From an uncultured Paraprevotella sp. (lineage in GTDB: Bacteria > Bacteroidota > Bacteroidia > Bacteroidales > Bacteroidaceae): DNA of 64,000 nucleotides. The position numbers were made by a program, and so were the translations under genes. This document shows positions 8,675 through 18,220 of the stretch, one piece after another (the first letter of the stretch is position 1; the number at the start of each line of letters is the position of its first letter). A model generated the notes under the pieces. The model was given only the letters and a program-made list of their open reading frames with translations. It was not told where the DNA came from and searched no databases. Location of the stretch: the NCBI GenBank assembly GCA_900546665.1, contig URDY01000001.1, forward strand, positions 124,001-188,000, given 5' to 3'.

Positions 8675-9772
8675 ATGGATATTACAACAAACTATTATAA
8701 CATAGCACCTTTAGCAGAAAAATTCCACGAGGTACTGGCCAATGCTGCCGGTGAGAAAGCTGCTGTAGCCATAGAAGGGCTCGTTTTGGCTGTAGGTCTC
8801 ATTCTGGTATATGCCATATTGGCGGTTGTGCTGATTTATATGGAAAGACGTGTATGTGCAGCCTTCCAATGCCGAATCGGACCGAACCGAGTAGGTGGAC
8901 GCGGAGGACTTTTGCAGGTCCCTGCCGATGTTCTCAAGATACTGACCAAAGAAATCATACGACTCAAGAATGCGGACCATCTGCTTTATGAACTGGCCCC
9001 TTTCTTTGTCATAGCCGGTTCGTTCGTCAGTTTTGCCTGCCTGCCATGGCACAAGGGAGCTCCCGTTCTCGATTATGAAGTAGGCATTATGCTTCCACTT
9101 GCTGCATCCGGACTTGGAGTATTAGGTATTCTGATGGCCGGTTGGAGCAGTAACAGCAAGTATGCGGTCATCGGAGCCATGCGTAGTGGAGCCATGATGA
9201 TCAGCTACGAACTTTCAATGGGTATAACCGTTATAGCCATTGTGGCCTTGAGTGGGACAATGAGTATCTCTGGCATTGTAGAAAGTCAGGAAAATATATG
9301 GAATATTTTCAAAGGTCATATTCTGACCATTATCGCTTTCTTTATTTATATCATTTCCGGTAATGCTGAAGCAAACAGAGGTCCGTTCGACCTTGCAGAA
9401 GCCGAACAGGAACTGACTGCCGGATACCATACTGAATATTCAGGTATGCATTTCGGTTTCTTTTATCTGGCAGAATACCTCAACCTGTTCATCACAGCAG
9501 GAATCTCTGTCACACTGTTCCTTGGAGGATGGATGCCATTGCACATATCCGGACTTGATGCCCTCAACCAGGTCATGGATGCCATTCCCGGAGTTATATG
9601 GTTCGTAGGCAAGACTTTTGCAGTCGTATTCCTGCTAATGTGGATCAGATGGTCATTCCCGCGCTTGCGTATCGACCAGGTACAGACATTGGAATGGAAA
9701 TACCTCATGCCTTTGTCTTTAATCATTATGATGGCCACTGTAATATGTAAAGTATACGGTTTGGTTTTCTAA
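8675..9772 (+). CDS. nuoH: Complex I subunit H
   Basis: NuoH is the membrane subunit that connects the quinone site to the proton pumps. The 365-residue protein shows the conserved stretches YMERRVCAAFQCRIGPNRVG, LQVPADVLKILTKE and NRGPFDLAEAEQELTAGYHT, the last being the acidic loop next to the quinone cavity. Eight or so hydrophobic helices are present. Length is slightly above E. coli NuoH (325) because of a longer N-terminus. Confidence 0.95.
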   Translation: MDITTNYYNIAPLAEKFHEVLANAAGEKAAVAIEGLVLAVGLILVYAILAVVLIYMERRVCAAFQCRIGPNRVGGRGGLLQVPADVLKILTKEIIRLKNADHLLYELAPFFVIAGSFVSFACLPWHKGAPVLDYEVGIMLPLAASGLGVLGILMAGWSSNSKYAVIGAMRSGAMMISYELSMGITVIAIVALSGTMSISGIVESQENIWNIFKGHILTIIAFFIYIISGNAEANRGPFDLAEAEQELTAGYHTEYSGMHFGFFYLAEYLNLFITAGISVTLFLGGWMPLHISGLDALNQVMDAIPGVIWFVGKTFAVVFLLMWIRWSFPRLRIDQVQTLEWKYLMPLSLIIMMATVICKVYGLVF

Positions 9773-9822
9773 TTATCATTAAAACCTATCAAGATTATCA
9801 ACAAGTAGAATAATAATTAAAA

Positions 9823-10323
9823 ATGAACAGTAGCTTAAAAAAATATATCAGAAGATATCTGCGCGGAACCAAAAGCCTGTTTGTAGGTATGAATACATCC
9901 ATGAAAGTGATGTTACAAAAAAAGGTTACTGAAGAATACCCCGAAAACCGGCATACCACGCTCCACGTACCACAACGCCACAGAGCCTGTCTGCAAATGG
10001 TAGCCAATGAAGACGGACAGTGGCGATGCATCGCCTGCGGACTTTGTCAGGCCGCCTGTCCCAATGGCACCATCAAGATAGAATCAGAATGGACTGTTGA
10101 CGATGAAGGAAAGAAAAAGCGCCATCTACTGGCATGGCATTACGATTTGGGATCATGTATGTTTTGCGGCTTATGCGTAGATGCATGCCCTCACGAGGCT
10201 ATCAAATTCAACAATCATTTCGAAAATGCCGTATTCCGGCGTGACAGCCTCAAATTAAGATTAGACCTGCCTGACAAAGAAAAGTGGGCCGAAAACGGAA
10301 CACGAATCAGTAACGGCGAATAA
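9823..10323 (+). CDS. nuoI: Complex I subunit I (two [4Fe-4S] clusters)
   Basis: NuoI carries clusters N6a and N6b, which relay electrons to NuoB. Both ferredoxin motifs are plain: CIACGLCQAACP and CMFCGLCVDACP. The protein has 166 residues with a basic N-terminal helix for membrane docking. With NuoE, F and G absent, NuoI is the outermost iron-sulfur protein encoded here, so it is the likely entry point for electrons from a soluble donor such as ferredoxin or flavodoxin. That last point is inference. Confidence 0.94.
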   Translation: MNSSLKKYIRRYLRGTKSLFVGMNTSMKVMLQKKVTEEYPENRHTTLHVPQRHRACLQMVANEDGQWRCIACGLCQAACPNGTIKIESEWTVDDEGKKKRHLLAWHYDLGSCMFCGLCVDACPHEAIKFNNHFENAVFRRDSLKLRLDLPDKEKWAENGTRISNGE

Positions 10324-10393
10324 AAGGAAGAGGCCAATTTGACAAACGGACTCGATACAACATTAAAAATTACATTCATACAAACATCATCCT

Positions 10394-10906
10394 ATGAATA
10401 TCACTTTTCAACAAACGGTATTTATTATCGTATCACTGCTAATTATCACAGGAGCAGTGGCCGCAGTCACGGCCAAACATATTCTCAGAGCCGTCACCGC
10501 ACTGCTCATGGTGTTGTTTGGAACAGCTGCATTCTATTTCATGCTTGATTATACGTTTTTGGGAGTTGTTCAGATAACAGTCTATGCCGGAGGTATAGTC
10601 ATCCTGTATGTGTTCTCCATCCTGCTCACACGTTCGCAGGCCACTTTACGTTCGAAGCTACCCAAAGGCAGACTCACAGCCATACTGGCGACCATTCTTG
10701 TGGGTTTAGGTCTCACACTATGGTTGTTGTTCACAGCCGGATTTGCCGGTAACGTTTTGCCGGAAGGCGGTGAACTCTCACCGGCTCTCATTGGCGAAGC
10801 TTTGGTCGGAGCCGGAAAATACCAGTTCGTACTGACCTTTGAAGTCATCAGTGTACTCCTTCTGGCATGTATCATCGGAGCTGTCATGATAGCCCGCAAA
10901 CGTTGA
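10394..10906 (+). CDS. nuoJ: Complex I subunit J
   Basis: This 170-residue protein has five hydrophobic helices and the NuoJ signature FLGVVQITVYAGGIVILYVF, whose glycine-rich third helix holds the pi-bulge implicated in coupling. It lies 70 bases after nuoI and 32 bases before nuoK. Confidence 0.93.
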   Translation: MNITFQQTVFIIVSLLIITGAVAAVTAKHILRAVTALLMVLFGTAAFYFMLDYTFLGVVQITVYAGGIVILYVFSILLTRSQATLRSKLPKGRLTAILATILVGLGLTLWLLFTAGFAGNVLPEGGELSPALIGEALVGAGKYQFVLTFEVISVLLLACIIGAVMIARKR

Positions 10907-10938
10907 AATCAGATTATCAATCAAACATTACAAGAATC

Positions 10939-11250
10939 ATGGATATTACATTATTATATTATCTGGTACCGGGAACCATTATGATGTTCTGCGGTGTATA
11001 CGGATTCTTCACCAGACAAAGTCTGCTGGCAGTCCTGCTTTCAGTAGAACTGATGCTTAATTCTGCCAACATCAATTTTGCTGTATTCAACCGCTTTCTT
11101 TTTCCAAACGCTCTGGAAGGACATTTCTTCTCACTGTTCGGCATTGCCATCTCTGCCGCAGAAACTGCTGTAGCCATTGCCATCATGATCAATGTATACC
11201 GCAATCTGAACAGCATCAATACGGACGATATACGAAAAATGAAAGGTTAG
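10939..11250 (+). CDS. nuoK: Complex I subunit K
   Basis: This is a 103-residue antiporter-like small membrane subunit with three helices. The conserved glutamates are in LLSVELMLNSANINF (helix 2) and ISAAETAVAIAI (helix 3), as in E. coli NuoK Glu36 and Glu72. The start at 10939 (MDITLLYYLVPGTIMMFCG) is preferred; a longer frame from 10867 begins inside nuoJ and adds non-family sequence. Confidence 0.93.
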   Translation: MDITLLYYLVPGTIMMFCGVYGFFTRQSLLAVLLSVELMLNSANINFAVFNRFLFPNALEGHFFSLFGIAISAAETAVAIAIMINVYRNLNSINTDDIRKMKG

Positions 11251-11293
11251 ACAATATCACAATTTACAGACTCTATAAAACATTAGTTTTTAT

Positions 11294-13180
11294 ATGGAAT
11301 ACACGCTTTATATTCTGTTACTGCCAGTATTGAGTTTTCTGGTTCTGGCATTGGCCGGCATGAAGATGAGCCATCGTACAGCCGGCCTCATAGGCACAGC
11401 TTCACTGACTATCACCGCCATACTGGCCTGGACAGCAGCTTTGGGCTATTTCTCATCTGCACGTGTTGACGGTATATTACCGGAACTGACCACATTCAAT
11501 ATCTCATGGCTTCCTTTCAATGAAGGATTGCATATTGACATGGGTTTTCTTCTGGATCCCCTGTCAGCTCTCATGCTGATTGTAGTCACGACTGTTTCCC
11601 TTATGGTTCACATCTATTCATTTGGCTATATGAAAGGTGAAAGAGGATTCCAGCGTTACTATGCTTTCCTCAGCCTGTTCACATTTGCCATGCTTGGTCT
11701 GGTGGTCGCTACCAACATTTTCCAGATGTATATTTTCTGGGAACTCGTAGGTGTTTCTTCTTATCTGCTCATCGGATTCTATTACACGAAGCCGGAAGCT
11801 ATCGCAGCTTCAAAGAAAGCATTTATCGTTACCCGATTTGCCGATCTCGGCTTCCTTATCGGTATTCTCATCTATGGTTACAATTTAGGAACATTTTCTT
11901 TCTCACCGACAGAAGAAGCTCTCATGCAAGGTGGGCTGATGATGCCAATGGCATTAGGACTGATGTTTATCGGCGGAGCCGGAAAAAGTGCCATGTTCCC
12001 GCTCCACATCTGGTTACCGGATGCAATGGAAGGACCGACTCCTGTCTCTGCCCTTATTCATGCGGCAACCATGGTGGTAGCCGGTGTTTATCAGGTTGCC
12101 CGTCTTTTCCCGATCTATATCGATTATGCTCCTGACACGCTCCACCTGATTGTCATTGTCGGTGCATTCACGGCATTCTATGCTGCAGCAGTAGCCTGCG
12201 TACAGAGTGACATCAAACGCGTATTGGCATTCTCTACCATCTCGCAGATCGGATTCATGATGGTTGCACTGGGAGTCTGCACTTCCGACAATCCGCATGA
12301 AGGCGGATTGGGATATATGGCTTCCATGTTCCACCTCTTTACTCATGCCATGTTCAAGGCACTGCTCTTCCTGGGAGCCGGTAGTATCATCCACGCCGTA
12401 CACAGTAATGAAATGAGCACAATGGGTGGTCTGCGCAAATACATGCCGCTCACTCATATTACATTCCTGATCGCTTGTCTGGCTATTGCCGGAATACCTC
12501 CATTCTCAGGATTCTTTTCTAAAGACGAGATTCTGACAGCCTGTTTCCGTTACAGCCCTGCAACCGGTTGGATCATGACAATCATTGCCGGTATGACAGC
12601 ATTCTATATGTTCCGCCTTTACTATGGCATTTTCTGGGGTAAGGAAAACAAAGAACTGCATGAAGCCCATCATCCTCACGAAAGTCCTTTTACCATGACT
12701 TTCCCGTTGCTTTTCCTGGCCTTGATTACCTGCGGTGCCGGTTTCCTTCCTTTCGGACACCTTATTTCGGCTGACGGAACAGCTTACGATATCCATCTTG
12801 ACGCTAGCGTTGCCACAACCAGCATCATCGTTGCCGTTTGTGCCATACTATTGGCTACATGGATGTATGCTCGTGAGAAACAGCCTGTCGCAGATGCACT
12901 AGCCCAAAAATTCCCACGTCTGCACGAAGCAGCATATCGCAGATTCTACATGGACGAGATCTGGCTGTTCATCACCAAACGTATCATCTTCAGATGCGTG
13001 TCACGTCCAATAGCCTGGTTCGACCGTCATGCCATTGACCAGTTCTTCAACTTCTCGGCATGGGGTGCCAATGCTACGGCAGAAGAAATCCAGCCCATGC
13101 AAAGCGGCAATATCCAGAACTATACTATTTGGTTCTTTATCGGCATTCTGGCCGTCAGCCTCATCGTTCTGGCTCTATAA
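11294..13180 (+). CDS. nuoL: Complex I subunit L (proton-pumping antiporter-like)
   Basis: NuoL is the distal pump of the membrane arm. The 628-residue protein has many helices with the family hallmarks FWELVGVSSYLLIGFYY, KSAMFPLHIWLPDAMEGPTP (lysine and histidine of the proton path) and ALIHAATMVVAGVYQVARL. The C-terminal part includes the long amphipathic lateral helix and an anchoring helix (IQNYTIWFFIGILAVSLIV). Confidence 0.95.
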   Translation: MEYTLYILLLPVLSFLVLALAGMKMSHRTAGLIGTASLTITAILAWTAALGYFSSARVDGILPELTTFNISWLPFNEGLHIDMGFLLDPLSALMLIVVTTVSLMVHIYSFGYMKGERGFQRYYAFLSLFTFAMLGLVVATNIFQMYIFWELVGVSSYLLIGFYYTKPEAIAASKKAFIVTRFADLGFLIGILIYGYNLGTFSFSPTEEALMQGGLMMPMALGLMFIGGAGKSAMFPLHIWLPDAMEGPTPVSALIHAATMVVAGVYQVARLFPIYIDYAPDTLHLIVIVGAFTAFYAAAVACVQSDIKRVLAFSTISQIGFMMVALGVCTSDNPHEGGLGYMASMFHLFTHAMFKALLFLGAGSIIHAVHSNEMSTMGGLRKYMPLTHITFLIACLAIAGIPPFSGFFSKDEILTACFRYSPATGWIMTIIAGMTAFYMFRLYYGIFWGKENKELHEAHHPHESPFTMTFPLLFLALITCGAGFLPFGHLISADGTAYDIHLDASVATTSIIVAVCAILLATWMYAREKQPVADALAQKFPRLHEAAYRRFYMDEIWLFITKRIIFRCVSRPIAWFDRHAIDQFFNFSAWGANATAEEIQPMQSGNIQNYTIWFFIGILAVSLIVLAL

Positions 13181-13217
13181 TCAGTTTTAAAAATCCCGAT
13201 TAAAACACATCAAAATT

Positions 13218-14705
13218 ATGAATATATTAAGTCTTTATGTTTTGATTCCGTTACTGATGCTGCTGGCTTTATGGCTAGCACGTAACGTGAACCAGGTCAG
13301 AGGCGTCATGCTGACAGGCGCATCTCTCTTACTGGCTCTGTCAGTATGGCTTACTATCACTTATCTGAACTGGCGGGGAGCCGGAAGCCATGAAGCTATG
13401 ATGCTGACCGACAGTCTGCCATGGTACAGTCCGTTACATATCTGCTATGCTGTAGGTGTAGATGGCATTTCCGTAGTCATGCTTCTCCTAAGCGCAATCA
13501 TCGTATTCACCGGTACATTTGCCTCTTGGCAGCTAAAACCGATGACTAAGGAATATTTCCTGTGGTTTACATTATTAAGCCTTGGTGTTTTCGGCTTTTT
13601 CATTTCCACCGATCTTTTCACCATGTTCATGTTCTATGAGGTAGCCCTTATTCCCATGTACCTCTTAATCGGCGTATGGGGCAGCGGCAAGAAGTCTTAC
13701 GCAGCCATGAAGCTGACACTTATGCTCATGGGTGGTTCTGCTTTCCTTCTTATCGGTATTCTGGGTATTTACTACGGTGCCGGAGCCGACACCATGAACA
13801 TACTGGAACTGGCGGAAAGACATATTCCATCCGAAATACAACATATCTTCTTCCCTCTTATATTTTTGGGATTCGGTGTACTTGGAGCCTTGTTCCCATT
13901 CCATACATGGAGCCCCGACGGTCATGCCTCAGCTCCTACAGCTGTAAGTATGCTGCATGCCGGCGTTCTGATGAAACTGGGAGGTTACGGTTGTTTCCGC
14001 GTAGCCATGTATCTGATGCCGGAAGGTGCTGCCATGTGGGGTAATGTATTCCTTATCCTCACCACTATCTCTGTCGTATACGGTGCCTTAAGCGCTGTGG
14101 TACAGACCGACCTGAAATATATCAATGCCTACTCTTCAGTCAGCCACTGCGGACTGGTCTTGTTTGCCTTACTGATGATGACACGTATCAGCTGCACCGG
14201 AGCCATCCTTCAGATGTTGAGCCACGGTTTGATGACAGCTCTCTTCTTTGCCCTGATCGGTATGATCTATGGCCGTACCCACACACGTGACGTGCGCCAG
14301 TTGCGCGGACTGATGAAAATCATGCCTTTCCTGGCTGTAGGCTATGTCATTGCCGGATTAGCCAATCTCGGACTTCCGGGATTGAGCGGATTCGTAGCCG
14401 AAATGACCGTTTTCGTAGGATCATTCCAGAATGCTGACGTATTCCACCGCACCTGCACGATCATTGCTACAACCAGTATCGTGATCACCGCCGTATACAT
14501 TCTGCGTGTCGTAGGCCGTATCCTGTACGGTACCTGTACGAATGATGCACACTTGAAACTGACAGATGCCACATGGGATGAGCGCGTGGCCGTCATCTGC
14601 CTCATTATAGCTGTTGCCGGTCTTGGTCTGGCACCGTGGTGGGTAAGCGATACGATCAGCCAGAGCGTTGAGCCGATTGTTTCACGTCTGGCCCTGTCGC
14701 TATAA
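13218..14705 (+). CDS. nuoM: Complex I subunit M (proton-pumping antiporter-like)
   Basis: This 495-residue member of the Mrp-antiporter-like family shows FMFYEVALIPMYLLIGVWG (the conserved helix 5 glutamate), LFPFHTWSPDGHASAPTAVS and MLHAGVLMKLGGYGCFRV. It lies 37 bases after nuoL and 48 before nuoN, in the same transcription unit. Confidence 0.95.
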   Translation: MNILSLYVLIPLLMLLALWLARNVNQVRGVMLTGASLLLALSVWLTITYLNWRGAGSHEAMMLTDSLPWYSPLHICYAVGVDGISVVMLLLSAIIVFTGTFASWQLKPMTKEYFLWFTLLSLGVFGFFISTDLFTMFMFYEVALIPMYLLIGVWGSGKKSYAAMKLTLMLMGGSAFLLIGILGIYYGAGADTMNILELAERHIPSEIQHIFFPLIFLGFGVLGALFPFHTWSPDGHASAPTAVSMLHAGVLMKLGGYGCFRVAMYLMPEGAAMWGNVFLILTTISVVYGALSAVVQTDLKYINAYSSVSHCGLVLFALLMMTRISCTGAILQMLSHGLMTALFFALIGMIYGRTHTRDVRQLRGLMKIMPFLAVGYVIAGLANLGLPGLSGFVAEMTVFVGSFQNADVFHRTCTIIATTSIVITAVYILRVVGRILYGTCTNDAHLKLTDATWDERVAVICLIIAVAGLGLAPWWVSDTISQSVEPIVSRLALSL

Positions 14706-14753
14706 TATTGATAAACATCTATTATGTGTAACATAAAAAATTATTGATCTACA

Positions 14754-16190
14754 ATGAATATATTTGCTATTTTATCCTTACACGCAGAATTATGGCTAAT
14801 GGCAGTCATTCTTCTTGTGCTAGTGGCAGACTTATTCATGGGTTCACTGCGCAAACGCTGGTTTCACCCTCTGTTATGCGTACTCATGTGTATCCAGATA
14901 ATTCTGTCTGTAACTCCCGATACACGACAGGTTTTCGGAGGTATGTATATCAATACCCCATTCCTTTCCATAGCTAAAGCCGTATTGGCTGCCGGTACAC
15001 TCCTGGTATTTCTACAAAGCAACAAATGGCTGGACCAGAAAGATACCCATTTCAAACGTGGTGAGTTTTACGTTCTCACCCTATGCACCCTGCTGGGTAT
15101 GTTCTTCATGCTTACAGCCGGACATTTCCTTCTTTTCTATCTGGGTCTTGAAATGGCCAGCATTCCTATGGCCTGCATTGTCGCACTCGACAAATACCGC
15201 CATAACTGTGCAGAAGCCGGTGCAAAGTTCATCCTCAGTTCCATGTTCTCTTCCGCCTTTCTGCTCTACGGCCTGTCCTTACTCTACGGCACATGTGGTA
15301 CGCTTTATTTTGCCGATCTGCCTTCACTCATACACGGTACGGCTCTTCAGCAATTTGCCATGGTTCTCTTCATTGCCGGCATAGGCTTCAAGATGAGTCT
15401 GGTTCCCTTCCATTTATGGACTGCCGATGTCTACCAGGGCGCTCCAACCACTGTATCCGCCTATTTGAGTGTCATCTCCAAAGGCGCTGCTGCCGTAGCA
15501 CTGGCCGGCATTCTTCTGCATATATTCGGACCGATGAAAGAAGACTGGGGATCAGCCATTGCCTTACTGGTCATTGTGACAATCACCATCGGTAACCTGA
15601 TGGCTTTGCTTCAGCAGGACATGAAAAGATTCATGGCTTTCAGTAGTGTTTCCCAGGCTGGCTACATCTTGCTGGGTGTTCTGGCCGGTTCGGCTCAAGG
15701 TATGGCTTCACTGCTATTCTACCTGACCATCTATATAGTTGCCAACATCGGCGTATTTGCCGTGATCGGTTCCATAGAACAGGCTACGGACGGACAGGCA
15801 CTGACGCGTGACAACTATCGCGGTCTCTACAAGACCAATCCCCGCCTGACCTTCCTGATGACCCTGTGCCTGTTCTCATTGGCCGGTATACCTCCGTTTG
15901 CAGGATTTTTCTCAAAATTCTTCATATTCTCCGCCGCGTTCCATTCCGGATGGTGGATTACCGTATTCATCGCATTGGTCAATACCGTCATCTCACTGTA
16001 CTATTACCTTCTTGTCGTCAAGGCGATGTATATTGAAGAACCGGAAGAAGGTTTGTCACCTGTTCCCACATTCAGAGTACAGGGCACAAGTCGTCTCTGC
16101 ATGGCCATCTGCCTTGTCGGTGTATGTGTTTTAGGTTTGCTCAGCTTCATTTATGAAGGCATGTTCCATTGGGCAGACGTTCTTTTTTAG
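14754..16190 (+). CDS. nuoN: Complex I subunit N (proton-pumping antiporter-like)
   Basis: Last gene of the operon, 478 residues. It shows FLLFYLGLEMASIPMACIVA, KMSLVPFHLWTADVYQGAPT and VSAYLSVISKGAAAVAL, the expected lysine and glutamate positions of NuoN. A strong terminator follows 26 bases after the stop. Confidence 0.95.
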   Translation: MNIFAILSLHAELWLMAVILLVLVADLFMGSLRKRWFHPLLCVLMCIQIILSVTPDTRQVFGGMYINTPFLSIAKAVLAAGTLLVFLQSNKWLDQKDTHFKRGEFYVLTLCTLLGMFFMLTAGHFLLFYLGLEMASIPMACIVALDKYRHNCAEAGAKFILSSMFSSAFLLYGLSLLYGTCGTLYFADLPSLIHGTALQQFAMVLFIAGIGFKMSLVPFHLWTADVYQGAPTTVSAYLSVISKGAAAVALAGILLHIFGPMKEDWGSAIALLVIVTITIGNLMALLQQDMKRFMAFSSVSQAGYILLGVLAGSAQGMASLLFYLTIYIVANIGVFAVIGSIEQATDGQALTRDNYRGLYKTNPRLTFLMTLCLFSLAGIPPFAGFFSKFFIFSAAFHSGWWITVFIALVNTVISLYYYLLVVKAMYIEEPEEGLSPVPTFRVQGTSRLCMAICLVGVCVLGLLSFIYEGMFHWADVLF

Positions 16191-16216
16191 TTCCAGACAT
16201 TTTATATCATAATATT

Positions 16217-16255
16217 TAAAAACGGGTTGCAGCTATTCTGTTGCAGCCCGTTTTT
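16217..16255 (+). terminator. Intrinsic terminator of the nuo operon
   Basis: AAAACGGGTTGCA pairs with TGCAGCCCGTTTT (one G-T pair) around a 10-base loop and ends in a T-run. The rest of the gap to 16585 holds the promoter and leader of the GH43 gene. Confidence 0.9.
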
Positions 16256-16393
16256 AGGTTTAAAACATTCAGACATTCATCCCTGTCTGGCTTTATTTTT
16301 TTCACAGGAAGAACAACATACTTCGATAAAATCAAGATTATGTAACACATATTTTTTCTTATGAAACATCGCTCTTTTTTCCTTTTGGCAATG

Positions 16394-16425
16394 TTTGATT
16401 TTATAAATGCGAATGTTTTACTTTG
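16394..16425 (+). promoter_or_regulatory. Promoter of the GH43-GH98 pair
   Basis: TTTG at 16394-16397 and TTACTTTG at 16418-16425 are separated by 20 bases, the spacing seen at the other good promoters in this window; the -7 has one deviation (T for A). This gives a leader of about 150 bases before the ATG at 16586. A 7-bp inverted repeat TTTGACC/GGTCAAA lies in the leader at 16485-16522. Confidence 0.6.
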
Positions 16426-16585
16426 TGACAGGACAAGAACATTGGATTTTTATTTAATAAATGAACTGACTCGAAATTCAGTCATTTGACCAGCCTGCCA
16501 GTATAGCCGTTTTCCGGTCAAAAGGCATCACACGAAACAGATACTTAAATCAATAAATACTCCAATCAACATTGATGTATAAACT

Positions 16586-18160
16586 ATGAAACCTAACAGG
16601 AAAAAGCATTTATGCAGAATGTGCCACATCACTCTGGCAACTTTTCTGAGCGTCTATGTCAGCGCACAGAATATACAGAAAGGTGGATGGCAAGACTTTG
16701 GAATAACCCAAGAAGACACGGTTATCCACATTAATTGCACGGACCTATCAACCAATAACCGGAGTCATTTGTTTTATGCAGATTTCCGTCATTCCTTTAA
16801 GATCTCTTTTTCTGCCTGTTTCAACACCCAACTCACCGAACAGGTATTCTTGTGCAAAGAAGGCTTGAAAGGAGAAATTTTTGCTGATCTGATGATCGGG
16901 TTTGATCCCGGAACAGAACAGATTTTCGCCGAAATCAAAGACAACAGACAAAAACTGCACCGTATATTTGCGGGAGAGAAGGCTGAAAAGGGAAAATGGT
17001 TTGATATAACTCTCCAATCTGAATATAAGTCACCACAGAAAAAATCTGAAATGACCCTGACCGTCAGATCATGCGACACGGGTAAGACAGCAACATCACG
17101 TATAGATTATCCTGGTTTTGCACTGACTTACAATGTCACGAAATGGGTAATAGGAAGAGGATTCCCAGGCGGTTTTCCCAATTCCCTGCAGGTACGCAAC
17201 GGCCTGATCAGGAATCTGAAAATAGAGGGTATCGGCAAAGAACGTGTCAAAGGACAGAACCCGATCTTTACCGACCGCTTCACCGCAGATCCGGCATGCA
17301 CGGTAGTAGGAGACCGTATTTATGCCTTTGTCGGCGAGGATAAAGCTGGTGTCGGCGGGTGGTTTAACATGCCCCATTGGGTTTTATACTCTTCTGCAGA
17401 CATGATCAACTGGACAGATCATGGTGTCATACTGAAGGCCAGTGACTTTCCTCATGCCAATCCGTATGGTGCATGGGCCGCACAAATGGTCGAAAAAGAC
17501 GGTCTGTATTATTATTACGTCACATTGGACGATACCCGAAACGGCAAACACATGATCGATGTGGCCGTAAGCAATAACTCGACAGGCCCTTACAAACCGG
17601 CACGCCAAGACGGAACGCCTCTGGTCACAGATGACATGACTCCCGATTCACACCGCAAGAACGCTGATATTGACCCTACCGTCTTTATCGATGACGACGG
17701 AACACCATGGATGGCTTGGGGTAATGGCGACTGTTATATGGTACGCCTGAAACCTAACATGATTGAACTCGACGGTGAAATACGGCATATAGGCTTACGC
17801 AACTACTCCGAAGGTCCATGGCTGTTTAAACGCAAAAACCTTTATTATCTCGTTTATGCCGCCGACGCACCTGGCATACAGGCCGAACAGATTGCTTATT
17901 CTACAGCCACTTCCATAGAAGGCCCATGGACATATAGAGGACTACTCACTACATCAGCCAAATACGGATTTACAATCCACCCCTCTGTCAACGAATTCAA
18001 AGGTAAATGGTATTTCTTCTACCACGACGGTTCATACATGCTCAATGGAGAACCCGGCGGAGACTGCCGGCGACAGGTATGCGTAGAAGAAATGAAATTC
18101 AATAAGGATGGTACCATTCAACCTATTACATTGACAGAAAAGGGAATTGCAGACAAATAA
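16586..18160 (+). CDS. Secreted GH43 glycosidase with N-terminal LamG-like domain
   Basis: The 524-residue protein has a signal peptide (to about residue 27) and then a beta-sandwich of the LamG/concanavalin type (about 30-215). The five-bladed GH43 propeller spans about 222-515. The three GH43 acids are visible: general base Asp235 in TADPA, pKa modulator Asp363 in IDPTVF, and acid Glu409 in SEGPW. GH43 enzymes mostly remove arabinose or xylose from plant cell-wall glycans. Together with the GH98 and GH51/GH43 neighbours this points to arabinoxylan or arabinan; the exact bond is inference. It is followed 60 bases later by the GH98 gene on the same strand, probably co-transcribed. Confidence 0.85.
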   Translation: MKPNRKKHLCRMCHITLATFLSVYVSAQNIQKGGWQDFGITQEDTVIHINCTDLSTNNRSHLFYADFRHSFKISFSACFNTQLTEQVFLCKEGLKGEIFADLMIGFDPGTEQIFAEIKDNRQKLHRIFAGEKAEKGKWFDITLQSEYKSPQKKSEMTLTVRSCDTGKTATSRIDYPGFALTYNVTKWVIGRGFPGGFPNSLQVRNGLIRNLKIEGIGKERVKGQNPIFTDRFTADPACTVVGDRIYAFVGEDKAGVGGWFNMPHWVLYSSADMINWTDHGVILKASDFPHANPYGAWAAQMVEKDGLYYYYVTLDDTRNGKHMIDVAVSNNSTGPYKPARQDGTPLVTDDMTPDSHRKNADIDPTVFIDDDGTPWMAWGNGDCYMVRLKPNMIELDGEIRHIGLRNYSEGPWLFKRKNLYYLVYAADAPGIQAEQIAYSTATSIEGPWTYRGLLTTSAKYGFTIHPSVNEFKGKWYFFYHDGSYMLNGEPGGDCRRQVCVEEMKFNKDGTIQPITLTEKGIADK

Positions 18161-18220
18161 GAGATCGGCTCAATCCAATTATCCAGAAAAGACAAATATA
18201 CTTTATAACTTCATCAAATT

